DNA of 64,000 nucleotides from Sphingobacterium chuzhouense (lineage in GTDB: Bacteria > Bacteroidota > Bacteroidia > Sphingobacteriales > Sphingobacteriaceae): NCBI RefSeq assembly GCF_014692525.1, contig NZ_JACNYL010000001.1:558001-622000 (forward strand). The letters are read 5' to 3'. The position numbers were made by a program, and so were the translations under genes. Below are positions 36,472-43,566 of the stretch, in pieces (the stretch's first letter is position 1; every line of letters begins with the position of its first letter). The notes beneath the pieces are model-generated. The model was not told the DNA's origin, did not search any database, and saw only the letters and a program-made list of their open reading frames with translations.

Positions 36472-37533
36472 ATGATTACAAAAGAACAAGTATTGCACGC
36501 TTTAAGTCATGTAGAGGAGCCGGATCTCAAAAAAGATCTGGTCACTTTGAATATGATCCAACATATAGAAATCTTACCAAATAAGATTAAGTTTGATGTG
36601 GTATTGACGACCCCTGCTTGCCCGTTGAAGGGGCATATAGAACACGCTTGCCGAAACGCTATCGGTCTATTTGTAAGTAAAGAGGTGGACGTAGAAATCA
36701 ACATGACTTCTAGGGTGGTGGGTGTAGACGCGGCACAGCTGGAAAGTATTAAAAACATTATTTTGGTTTCGTCAGGTAAGGGTGGCGTGGGCAAATCGAC
36801 CGTAGCGAGTAACTTGGCGTTGGCTTTAGCGGAGAGCGGTGCAAAAACCGGTTTATTGGATGCTGATATTTACGGCCCTTCTCTACCACTTATGTTCGGG
36901 TTAGAAGGTACACGTCCCGAATCCGTTCAAATTAATGGTAAACAGAAAATAGCACCCGTAGAGAAATTTGGATTAAAGCTATTATCTATTGGCTTTTTCA
37001 CCGACCCCAATCAACCTATTCCCTGGCGTGGACCGATGGCAACATCGGCTATCAAGCAGCTCTTTGGCGATGCACATTGGGGTGAATTAGATTATCTGGT
37101 TGTTGATATGCCGCCGGGAACAGGTGATATCCATATTACCGTAGCCCAGTCTTATCCTATTTCAGGTGCTGTTATCGTAACTACACCACAACAAGTTGCC
37201 TTAGCCGATACCATGAAGGGTATGGCGATGTTCCGCATGGAAGGTATTAATATCCCTATTATTGGGATTGTAGAGAATATGTCGTATTTCACGCCAGCTG
37301 AATTACCGGATAACAGGTATTATATCTTTGGCAAAGATGGCGGAAAACGGCTTGCTGAAGATAATAATGTACCATTTTTAGGTGAAATACCGTTGGTAAA
37401 AGCTGTTGCCGATGCGGGTGACAATGGCTTCCCCATTCTTTTAGATGCGGATGAACCTGTTGCTAATGCCTACAAACAAATCGCTGGTCGCGCTGCACAG
37501 GAGTTAAGCATATTAGCAAATAAAGTAGGTTAA
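36472..37533 (+). CDS. mrp: Mrp/ApbC-type iron-sulphur carrier ATPase
   Basis: The 353-residue protein has an N-terminal MIP18/DUF59 domain (residues 1-75, LSHVEEPDLKKDLVTLNM, with TPACPLK). A deviant Walker A P-loop NTPase follows (SSGKGGVGKSTVASNLALAL, 101-120; LLDADIYGPSLPLMFGL; VVDMPPGTGDIHITVAQ). Mrp/Nbp35 proteins load or transfer Fe-S clusters in the cytoplasm. The usual CxxC after VENMSYF is absent: the segment reads VENMSYFTPAELPDNRYY. From memory this is common in Bacteroidota Mrp, so cluster binding may use other ligands such as the DUF59 cysteine. It is monocistronic, convergent with glucokinase across a 47-bp gap. Confidence 0.92.
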   Translation: MITKEQVLHALSHVEEPDLKKDLVTLNMIQHIEILPNKIKFDVVLTTPACPLKGHIEHACRNAIGLFVSKEVDVEINMTSRVVGVDAAQLESIKNIILVSSGKGGVGKSTVASNLALALAESGAKTGLLDADIYGPSLPLMFGLEGTRPESVQINGKQKIAPVEKFGLKLLSIGFFTDPNQPIPWRGPMATSAIKQLFGDAHWGELDYLVVDMPPGTGDIHITVAQSYPISGAVIVTTPQQVALADTMKGMAMFRMEGINIPIIGIVENMSYFTPAELPDNRYYIFGKDGGKRLAEDNNVPFLGEIPLVKAVADAGDNGFPILLDADEPVANAYKQIAGRAAQELSILANKVG

Positions 37534-37540
37534 AATTATT

Positions 37541-37569
37541 CCTGTCCGCACGTTAGCGGACCGGACAGG
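37541..37569. terminator. Shared hairpin between mrp and glk
   Basis: cctgtccg (37541-37548) and cggacagg (37562-37569) form an 8-bp GC-rich stem between the two convergent stop codons. T-runs are poor on both sides (AATAATTTT on the minus strand), so it is a plausible but weak bidirectional terminator. Confidence 0.45.
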
Positions 37570-37580
37570 CTCAAGTAGAA

Positions 37581-38621
37581 CTATTCAGCGCCAAAAGCGC
37601 CGTAATAACCAGCACCGATCAATGCGGCCTGACTGTTTAAAATAACACGGATGGATACTTTCTCCAACAAATGCTTCATGTGTGCATTTTGGATGAACTG
37701 CTCCCGGAAAAGATCTTTTTTCAGCAATGGAAATATCCTAGGCGGGATTCCTCCCCCCAGCCATAAGCCCCCTACCGCTTTATGCTTCAGCACCAAACTA
37801 GCCGACTCACGTGCCATATAGCTTACAAACAAGTCCATAGCCAAACTACAGGTAGCGTCTAGCTCCCGCATAGCAGCATGGCTGATCACTGCGGCTGGAT
37901 TATCATTGTTTTTGAAATTTTCTTTTAACCAGGCTGGTTCACTATGTCCTTTAACGTCCCGAAGGAATTTATATATTCTAAATATTCCCGGTCCGGATAC
38001 CACATGTTCCCAACTGATAATTTCGTCTTCGTGTTGTAAATACTTCAGTAATTCCACATCGAGATCTGTACGGGGTGCGAACTCGCTATGACCACCTTCG
38101 GTTGCAAACGGGCGATGGTATTCCCCGTCCCAAAATATGCCAGCTTCACCCAATCCCGTTCCTGGCGCCAACACCGCCATATTACCAAGGATTGTTTCTG
38201 AACTTTCAAACAAGGAAACTGTATCTTCCGCGCCTAACCCGACTAAGCCATACGCGGTAGCTTCTAAATCGTTAATAATATGTACTCTTTCTATATCAAA
38301 TTCGGTCTTTAACAACGCGGCATCCAATTCCCAAGACAGGTTTGTCAATGTTACTTTATTTTCCAATACAGGTCCCGCCACGCCGATTGATAGCACATCC
38401 GGTCGCGCGCCATTATCAAATGCAAGAAATTTTTGTAAAATCTCCTCAAATGTACCCATCGAACGAGATGCAAATGTTTCCTCCCGTAACAGGGAAAGTG
38501 CGTTATCTTTTACTTCAAAAACACCAAAACTCGTTTTGGTCCCTCCTATATCTACGGCCAAAATCTTCGTACCAGTTCGGCCTCCCCCCTCTTGATGCGG
38601 CAAATAAAACCTATATGACAT
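37581..38621 (-). CDS. glk: Glucokinase (Glk family)
   Basis: The 346-residue cytoplasmic sugar kinase phosphorylates glucose with ATP. Marks of the Glk family (PF02685) are the phosphate-1 motif ILAVDIGGTKTSFGVFE (about 19-35), VHIINDLEATAYGL with the catalytic Asp, LAPGTGLGEAGIFW, and ATEGGHSEFAPR, which distinguishes Glk from ROK kinases (no CXCGXXGC zinc motif is seen). The end LNSQAALIGAGYYGAFGAE is also family-like. The N-terminal 17 residues before TKILAVDIGG are longer than usual. It would feed glucose from the beta-glucan locus into glycolysis, although it is transcribed separately. The 21-bp repeat array starts about 90 bp upstream. Confidence 0.93.
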   Translation of the reverse strand: MSYRFYLPHQEGGGRTGTKILAVDIGGTKTSFGVFEVKDNALSLLREETFASRSMGTFEEILQKFLAFDNGARPDVLSIGVAGPVLENKVTLTNLSWELDAALLKTEFDIERVHIINDLEATAYGLVGLGAEDTVSLFESSETILGNMAVLAPGTGLGEAGIFWDGEYHRPFATEGGHSEFAPRTDLDVELLKYLQHEDEIISWEHVVSGPGIFRIYKFLRDVKGHSEPAWLKENFKNNDNPAAVISHAAMRELDATCSLAMDLFVSYMARESASLVLKHKAVGGLWLGGGIPPRIFPLLKKDLFREQFIQNAHMKHLLEKVSIRVILNSQAALIGAGYYGAFGAE

Positions 38622-38665
38622 AGCTCTTCTGATTGATACGCTATAATACGAATCTTTCTCGAGCT

Positions 38666-39226
38666 ATGCAACCAAAATATTTATCTTCAAAAACAAGTTT
38701 AGTATCCAACGCCATATCGTCGTGCGGAAGTATCCCATCAGCGCACGGAAGTGCGGCAACGTCGTACGCCGACATCGCTTCGTCGCCCTACTTTGTGTTA
38801 CTTCCCTCCATCTTTATCGCTTCCTCGTACGGGGAGATGATCTCGGTATACGGAATAATGACTTCCCCCTATCGGGAAATCACTTCGTCGCCCTACTTTG
38901 CGCCACTTTCGTCCTTCTTTGTCGCATCGGCGTACGGGGAGACGATGTCGGCATACGGAAGTATCACCTCGGCGTACGAAAGAATAGTTTCCCTGTATGA
39001 AGAGATTAAACGGAAGACCATCAATATCATTTCCCTGTACGAATTAGCTAAGTCGCCGTACCACGAAATCATTTCGTTGCCCGACGCACTGTTCAAGTCG
39101 TACGACGTCATCACGTCGGCGTACGGAAAAACAGCCAAAAGACATTTCTTTGTGATTATGTGCATGTACATGCGAATGCCTGCACGGAACATATTTGCTT
39201 TGTACAACGTCAGCATCAACATGTAA
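38666..39226 (+). CDS. Doubtful ORF inside the 21-bp repeat array
   Basis: A 186-codon frame beginning MQPKYLSSKTSLVSN runs through the repeat array and reads as degenerate tyrosine-centred heptads (ASSYGEM, ISVYGIM, TSPYREI, ASAYGET, MSAYGSI, TSAYERI, VSLYEEI). An alternative ATG at 38633 lies only 11 bp from the divergent glk start and seems unlikely. No family is recognisable, there is no signal peptide, and no ribosome-binding site or -7 element was seen. The same reading phase and heptad spacing continue past the stop at 39224-39226. The ORF could therefore be an accident of 21 (3 x 7) bp repeats, or the front part of a decayed gene. The complementary strand is also open here (38893-39222), which favours accident. 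Confidence 0.25.
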   Translation: MQPKYLSSKTSLVSNAISSCGSIPSAHGSAATSYADIASSPYFVLLPSIFIASSYGEMISVYGIMTSPYREITSSPYFAPLSSFFVASAYGETMSAYGSITSAYERIVSLYEEIKRKTINIISLYELAKSPYHEIISLPDALFKSYDVITSAYGKTAKRHFFVIMCMYMRMPARNIFALYNVSINM

Positions 39227-39511
39227 TGTGACTTTACCGCTAACTACAGGAACATATTCGTTAATGCAAGTGACATCTGGATACCTGCAAGGTACAATAC
39301 GTTTATATAGTCTCATGTGATCGACCTGTTGGGGGACTGGTTCGCCCTGTCAGGCAACAAGTGGATTTTGCACCGTGTCAATATCGACTTGTGCAGTTTC
39401 TTGTTCGTTATGTCAATGTACATAGATGCTATATACATGGTCAATGGGGCTATGTACATGTGCAAAATCATGCATTTGCCGTCGTACAAAGAAGAATCTA
39501 GGGATATTGGA
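38714..39511. repeat. Array of 38 degenerate 21-bp units with in-phase GTAC
   Basis: From 38714 the sequence can be cut into consecutive 21-bp units with no gaps. Well-conserved examples are gcatcggcgtacggggagac (38924), atgtcggcatacggaagtat (38945) and acctcggcgtacgaaagaat (38966). A 105-bp (five-unit) higher-order repeat is visible, with cttcgtcgccctactttg at 38778 and again at 38883. GTAC occurs at least 14 times, always in the same phase modulo 3 (for example 38764, 38827, 38932, 39037, 39121, 39418, 39484). Units to the right of about 39140 are far more diverged and favour TGTACATG-like strings. The frame that reads the heptads has stops at 39224-39226 and 39308-39310. Function unknown. 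Confidence 0.7.
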
Positions 39512-39558
39512 AATTACGCATAAATATTATAATATTACGGGAATAACATTTTAATATT

Positions 39559-39708
39559 ATGATATGCCGTGCAATCCAGAAAAAAATTCAAGAACGTCTT
39601 TTCAAAGGAAAAGCATTGCTTATTTTTGATCCGAGACAGGCGAGGAAGTCAACACTTGTAGATGGCCTCATCACTGAAAGTACACTTATGACAATCAATT
39701 GCAGTTGA
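39559..39708 (+). pseudogene. N-terminal remnant of an AAA_14/DUF4143 ATPase
   Basis: The 49-residue frame MICRAIQKKIQERLFKGKAL, then LIFDPRQARKSTLVDGL, closely follows the start of the AAA_14/DUF4143 ATP-binding proteins of Bacteroidota. There the segment normally reads like ERLFKGKAIxIxGPRQVGKTTL. Here the Walker A glycines are lost (DPRQARKS for GPRQVGKT) and the frame ends in TGA after about 49 codons, against roughly 380-400 in intact members. The rest of the gene is gone, and the next gene lies on the other strand 58 bp further on. It is a decayed relic, with the call resting on this short but distinctive match. Confidence 0.7.
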
Positions 39709-39715
39709 TCAAACA

Positions 39716-39740
39716 TAGGAGAGCCATAACAACTCTCCTA
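39716..39740 (-). terminator. Inverted repeat after the DUF4302 gene
   Basis: taggagag (39716-39723) and ctctccta (39733-39740) form a perfect 8-bp stem with a 9-base loop, 26 bp past the stop of the DUF4302 gene on the minus strand. The following bases (TGTTTGATC) are only partly T-rich, so termination is plausible rather than certain. Confidence 0.45.
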
Positions 39741-39766
39741 CACTATAAACAAACAATCTAAACAAT

Positions 39767-41056
39767 TTAATTATCAAAAGGATTTAAAACTGTACCCATA
39801 ACAACTTGGTAAGTATTGTCAGGATCTGCTACATCGGTTAGCAAAACCTCATTGGGCTCTTCTTCCGAGTCAATCGGTGTAATTTCAAATGTTCTTCCAT
39901 TGAACGGAGTATGAAAACTCAATACGTAATTATTCCAATACACAGCCGTAAAACCCTGCAAGTTCAACAAACTTCCGCCAAAAGCTAAAGTAACGCGATT
40001 TTTGGATCCGGAAACTGGTGTGATATTGTAGGTTACACCTCCCTGCACAGCACCATTTTGAAGGATAAATGACATGGCTTCATAGCCATAATAATACCCT
40101 ATATTAAAAGCATTTAGTATTAATCCATCGTTATCTAATCTGCTCTTTACAAGATCCCAATAATATCGACCCGTTTCTCCCACTTTGCTATATGCAAGTC
40201 CCCAAGAGTTAACCTCAAACCACATATTTAGCGGATAAGAAATCACCACAAGCTTTATTTTTCCACTTTCATCGGCTAAGTAGCCTTTAGGATATTCCGC
40301 CGTTGGTTCATGAAACGTCATGCTGGAGAACTTAACACCATCGACTTCATGCTCCTTATAAAATTCCAGTCCGTTGGGCACTATCCGATAGGAGAAGAGA
40401 TCTGTTCCCATCTGGGAGAGATCCTGTAAGGTATTATAACTTTGATTTAAGAACGTTCTTTCACCTTTTGTATTCTCTAGTTCAAAGGCAGGAAGGAAAT
40501 TGAAAAACTCGGCACCTTCTCTGAAAGCGTTAGCCTCAACTTCCAAATCATTTTTTAAAGGTAACATCACAATTTCATTCCCACTTTTCTTTCCTTTTAG
40601 CACCACCGAATCTGCTGTTGCTTTCAATACGATAAATTCGAAATCTCCCTTCATCCCGGTATCATCCGCCCCATGTCCTCCATTATCCATCCCCGGTTCT
40701 GAAAATAAATGGATAATATCATTATATCCGTTGAATGTCAGCACAGGTCCGGAATCATGAACAACACCATACGTGCTGGTTAATATATCGTCATCGATAT
40801 CCGAGGTAAGCATCGCCTGTGCATTCGATATAAATTTGACAAAGATGGTATATCCTCCAAATTCCAGGTCGCTGCTTGGATAGTATTTCATCATCCAGCC
40901 CGTTTCACTTCCTTGCAAAATATTGTAAGCGTTAGTGACAGCTTCCGTCATCCGTACCGAAGCATTTTCCTCAAAGATTCGGTCTTCCTCCCGTTTACAA
41001 GAGGTCACGAGCAAAACCGGAAGCAAAAATGCGAGTATAATATATTTTAATTTCAT
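39767..41056 (-). CDS. DUF4302 lipoprotein
   Basis: The 429-residue lipoprotein (MKLKYIILAFLLPVLLVTSC, lipobox Cys20) has the DUF4302 N-terminal pattern: RIFEENASVRMTEAVTNAYN, then GWMMKYYPSSDLEFGGYTIF. DUF4302 proteins are encoded in SusC/SusD loci beside zinc-metallohydrolase lipoproteins, exactly as here, and are thought to act at the cell surface. Their molecular activity is unknown. Several later segments (KGERTFLNQSYNTLQDLSQM, then GAVQGGVTYNITPVSG) are not recognisable to me. It is the last gene of the sigma/FecR-associated operon and follows the metallohydrolase by 6 bp. Confidence 0.85.
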   Translation of the reverse strand: MKLKYIILAFLLPVLLVTSCKREEDRIFEENASVRMTEAVTNAYNILQGSETGWMMKYYPSSDLEFGGYTIFVKFISNAQAMLTSDIDDDILTSTYGVVHDSGPVLTFNGYNDIIHLFSEPGMDNGGHGADDTGMKGDFEFIVLKATADSVVLKGKKSGNEIVMLPLKNDLEVEANAFREGAEFFNFLPAFELENTKGERTFLNQSYNTLQDLSQMGTDLFSYRIVPNGLEFYKEHEVDGVKFSSMTFHEPTAEYPKGYLADESGKIKLVVISYPLNMWFEVNSWGLAYSKVGETGRYYWDLVKSRLDNDGLILNAFNIGYYYGYEAMSFILQNGAVQGGVTYNITPVSGSKNRVTLAFGGSLLNLQGFTAVYWNNYVLSFHTPFNGRTFEITPIDSEEEPNEVLLTDVADPDNTYQVVMGTVLNPFDN

Positions 41057-41062
41057 AATTTT

Positions 41063-41950
41063 CTAGTTTAAAGATGTCTGATCAAAATCCGGCAGGGCTG
41101 CTTGTCTTGCCAGTATTTCGTCCCTTAATTCATCCAGATCAATATCCCATGTATTGAGGAAATACGTGCGAACAATATCCAATTTAGCTTCGATTATTTC
41201 CTGGCCTGCCTCTCCCCCACTACTGATACGTGCTTCCCATTCCTGGGGTGATAGCGTGATATAGAAAGAATATGTTTCCACAAAATCCTCATTTGCTTCT
41301 TTGGAGGCGTAGGCCGAAATAAATCCATCAGCTACTGCTGAATCATCATCGTATACGTCACTCCAGGCATCTGCAACATAACCCGAACCTGTAATTTCCC
41401 TAAATGACGAGGGATAATCCTTCGTTTGATGCAAAATATGCGCAAACTCATGGTGCATGGTATGGAAATAATAGTAGTTCAAAAAAGGAATATTCGTACT
41501 GGTTGCTGCGGTCAGATCATTCAAAGCATAGAGTGTAATTTTAATACCCCCTTCTGCCGTTCCAAGTACAAATGTTCCATTATTTCGATAAGCAGGCGAG
41601 CCGATATAGTTCAGAAGCTTTGGGAAATACGCACGTATAAACTCCTTGCTACCGGTTATCTTATCATAGGGTTCTATTCCGAGATAGTATAACAGCTTCG
41701 TCATCCGCACAGCACTTTCATATCGCGCAGGACTAAGATTATAGTTGTAATCAGACTCTGGTTCTACAAACTTATATACAATAGCAATATTGTAATCTTC
41801 GGTGTATGTTTCTTCAATATAGTTATCCAGCTCGTTTCGGTCGATTTCCTGATCCACAAAGATACTATCCGGATCTAAACTATCTTCCGAACAGGAAAAC
41901 AATAGCAAAGAAGAAAACAACAGTACATTTAATTTTTTTATCATTTTCAT
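41063..41950 (-). CDS. Substrate import-associated zinc metallohydrolase lipoprotein
   Basis: The 295-residue lipoprotein (MKMIKKLNVLLFSSLLLFSC, Cys20) has a zinc site HHEFAHILHQ with the HExxH at residues 167-171. GSGYVADAWSDVYDDDSAVADG follows in two pieces and could give the third ligand. This matches the family of SusD-linked putative zinc metallohydrolases (TIGR04549-like), probably peptidases or related hydrolases at the outer membrane. The neighbouring order SusC, SusD, HExxH lipoprotein, DUF4302 is the recurrent arrangement. Such loci are often thought to deal with peptide- or protein-linked substrates rather than plain sugars, but the substrate is not known here. SusD stops 2 bp before its start. 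Confidence 0.87.
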   Translation of the reverse strand: MKMIKKLNVLLFSSLLLFSCSEDSLDPDSIFVDQEIDRNELDNYIEETYTEDYNIAIVYKFVEPESDYNYNLSPARYESAVRMTKLLYYLGIEPYDKITGSKEFIRAYFPKLLNYIGSPAYRNNGTFVLGTAEGGIKITLYALNDLTAATSTNIPFLNYYYFHTMHHEFAHILHQTKDYPSSFREITGSGYVADAWSDVYDDDSAVADGFISAYASKEANEDFVETYSFYITLSPQEWEARISSGGEAGQEIIEAKLDIVRTYFLNTWDIDLDELRDEILARQAALPDFDQTSLN

Positions 41951-41952
41951 AA

Positions 41953-43542
41953 TTATCTTGGATTAGGGGTTAAACCTGCGGAAATAACGTCGGGAGGCAA
42001 TTGCAAGGCTTTTCTATTGTCGCGAGCCGTCAATTTCGTTGCCGATTCGACAGTGCCTATCATCGTACCCGAAGAAATAATCCGACGTTCAATCTCGATG
42101 CCGTAACGTTTTACATCAAACCAGCGTAATCCCATATGCAGCGTTTCAATACGGCGAATAAATAACAAAGCGTGGAGCATATTTTCCTGCGTTCCTTGCT
42201 CAAACTTAATCATATCCGGATCAAGCCTTTTCTTGGGTGTGGGTTCCTGGGGGGTAAAATAGGATAGCCTATTTGCCCAGGTATTGATGCTCGCTACAGT
42301 AAAAGTAGCCGGAGGATTCACCAATGTATTATCAACCCAACGCTTCATATCCACTAGCGCTTCTTCATACCGTTTTAGGTGAATAAGCGCTTCCGCTCGT
42401 ACCAACATCGTTTCTTCCGTTGTAAAGGGGGCATACGCTGCACGACGATAGCCGATTCCGGCAACGGGATCAGTATATTCAAACTGATAAGAAACACGGG
42501 GGAACAGATGCTTATCCAAATTTGTTCCGGCATAAACAAACAACATTGGTTTATATCCGACGGAGTTCACTCTGCCATAAGGAGCGGCTGACAGCGCTGT
42601 TTCTGTGTTACTGATCAGTGCACCATGCGCATATTTGGATCCTGTATAATAATTACCAAAATAAGCACCGTGATTTGTACCGGCTGTAGCGAGCATTAAA
42701 TTTGCTTTAATAGAGCTCCGGTTATAATAGATTGCGGCATCCGTAACACCTCCCACCGCTATAGAAGCAATAAGATCGTTATCACGCATGATAGAGGAAG
42801 GGTTTGTTCCAATAGCGGCATTGGCATAGCTAATAGCTTTTTCCCAATCTTGCATATACAGCGCTATCCGCGCAGCCAAGGCGTTCGTTGCCCGGGTATT
42901 CATGTGGTATTTAGGCGTAGCCCCATACGATGCATCATCGATCAACGGCAGTGCTTCTTCCAGATCGCGCAGCATCAGATCGTAAACCTCTTGTACAGTG
43001 GGCCGTTCGTATTTAGGGTCTAGTTCTTCCTCTGGCTCCGTCATATAGGGAATACCCATGTCACTTGCTGCATGTGTCTTATGATAATGCTGCGCAAATA
43101 CATTTACCAAGATAAAATGTCCATACGCACGCGCGGCCAAAGCTTCACCACGTTGTGGATTTAAACTTGCCGGATTCCCCAGCTCCTCAATGGCCTCCAA
43201 AGCAGCATTGGCACTACCTATCGCTTTATAACAAGATTCCCAAAGCTGTTTCGGACTGTCGTCCGTATCTTCCGTCACTTCGTTCCAACGAAACAACTGC
43301 TCTAAATCCCGCTCATTGTATGGATTGCTCGCACCATAATCGTCGACGTTATCTGACGAAAATTCTGCTGAAACCAAATAAGCTGTTTCCGGATACGCGG
43401 AGACCAATATCTTATCAATTTTTGCCTCGGTATCCAGTTTCGCCCGGTTATCCGGCATCTCATCCAGAAATTTATTACAGGAGGAGAAGCCTAGACCACC
43501 TATCAAGGCTATTACTATATATAATTTGTTCTTTCTTTTCAT
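41953..43542 (-). CDS. SusD/RagB outer-membrane lipoprotein
   Basis: The product is 529 residues with signal MKRKNKLYIVIALIGGLGFS and SCNKFLDEMPDNRAKLDTEA, the usual SusD opening after the lipobox. Helical-repeat features include QLWESCYKAIGSANAALEAI, GEALAARAYGHFILVNVFAQ and, near the end, FIRRIETLHMGLRWFDVKRYG, a diverged form of the RWFDLxRxG motif. It pairs with the STN-containing SusC 24 bp upstream. With the downstream metallohydrolase the pair forms a surface uptake system whose ligand is not evident. Confidence 0.93.
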   Translation of the reverse strand: MKRKNKLYIVIALIGGLGFSSCNKFLDEMPDNRAKLDTEAKIDKILVSAYPETAYLVSAEFSSDNVDDYGASNPYNERDLEQLFRWNEVTEDTDDSPKQLWESCYKAIGSANAALEAIEELGNPASLNPQRGEALAARAYGHFILVNVFAQHYHKTHAASDMGIPYMTEPEEELDPKYERPTVQEVYDLMLRDLEEALPLIDDASYGATPKYHMNTRATNALAARIALYMQDWEKAISYANAAIGTNPSSIMRDNDLIASIAVGGVTDAAIYYNRSSIKANLMLATAGTNHGAYFGNYYTGSKYAHGALISNTETALSAAPYGRVNSVGYKPMLFVYAGTNLDKHLFPRVSYQFEYTDPVAGIGYRRAAYAPFTTEETMLVRAEALIHLKRYEEALVDMKRWVDNTLVNPPATFTVASINTWANRLSYFTPQEPTPKKRLDPDMIKFEQGTQENMLHALLFIRRIETLHMGLRWFDVKRYGIEIERRIISSGTMIGTVESATKLTARDNRKALQLPPDVISAGLTPNPR

Positions 43543-43566
43543 TTCAATCCTATCTTAAAGTTTCCA

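Noticed and set aside
38893..39222. Minus-strand 109-codon ORF inside the repeat array
   Set aside because: It is the antisense reading of the same 21-bp units; any multiple-of-three repeat without stops opens several frames. No start signals were seen.
38714..39511. CRISPR array
   Set aside because: The 21-bp units are contiguous, highly degenerate and have no unique spacers; no cas genes are near.
39317..39523. Separate 68-codon gene at the right end of the array
   Set aside because: It lies in the same frame as the left ORF, split only by stop codons, so it is a continuation of the array rather than an independent gene.
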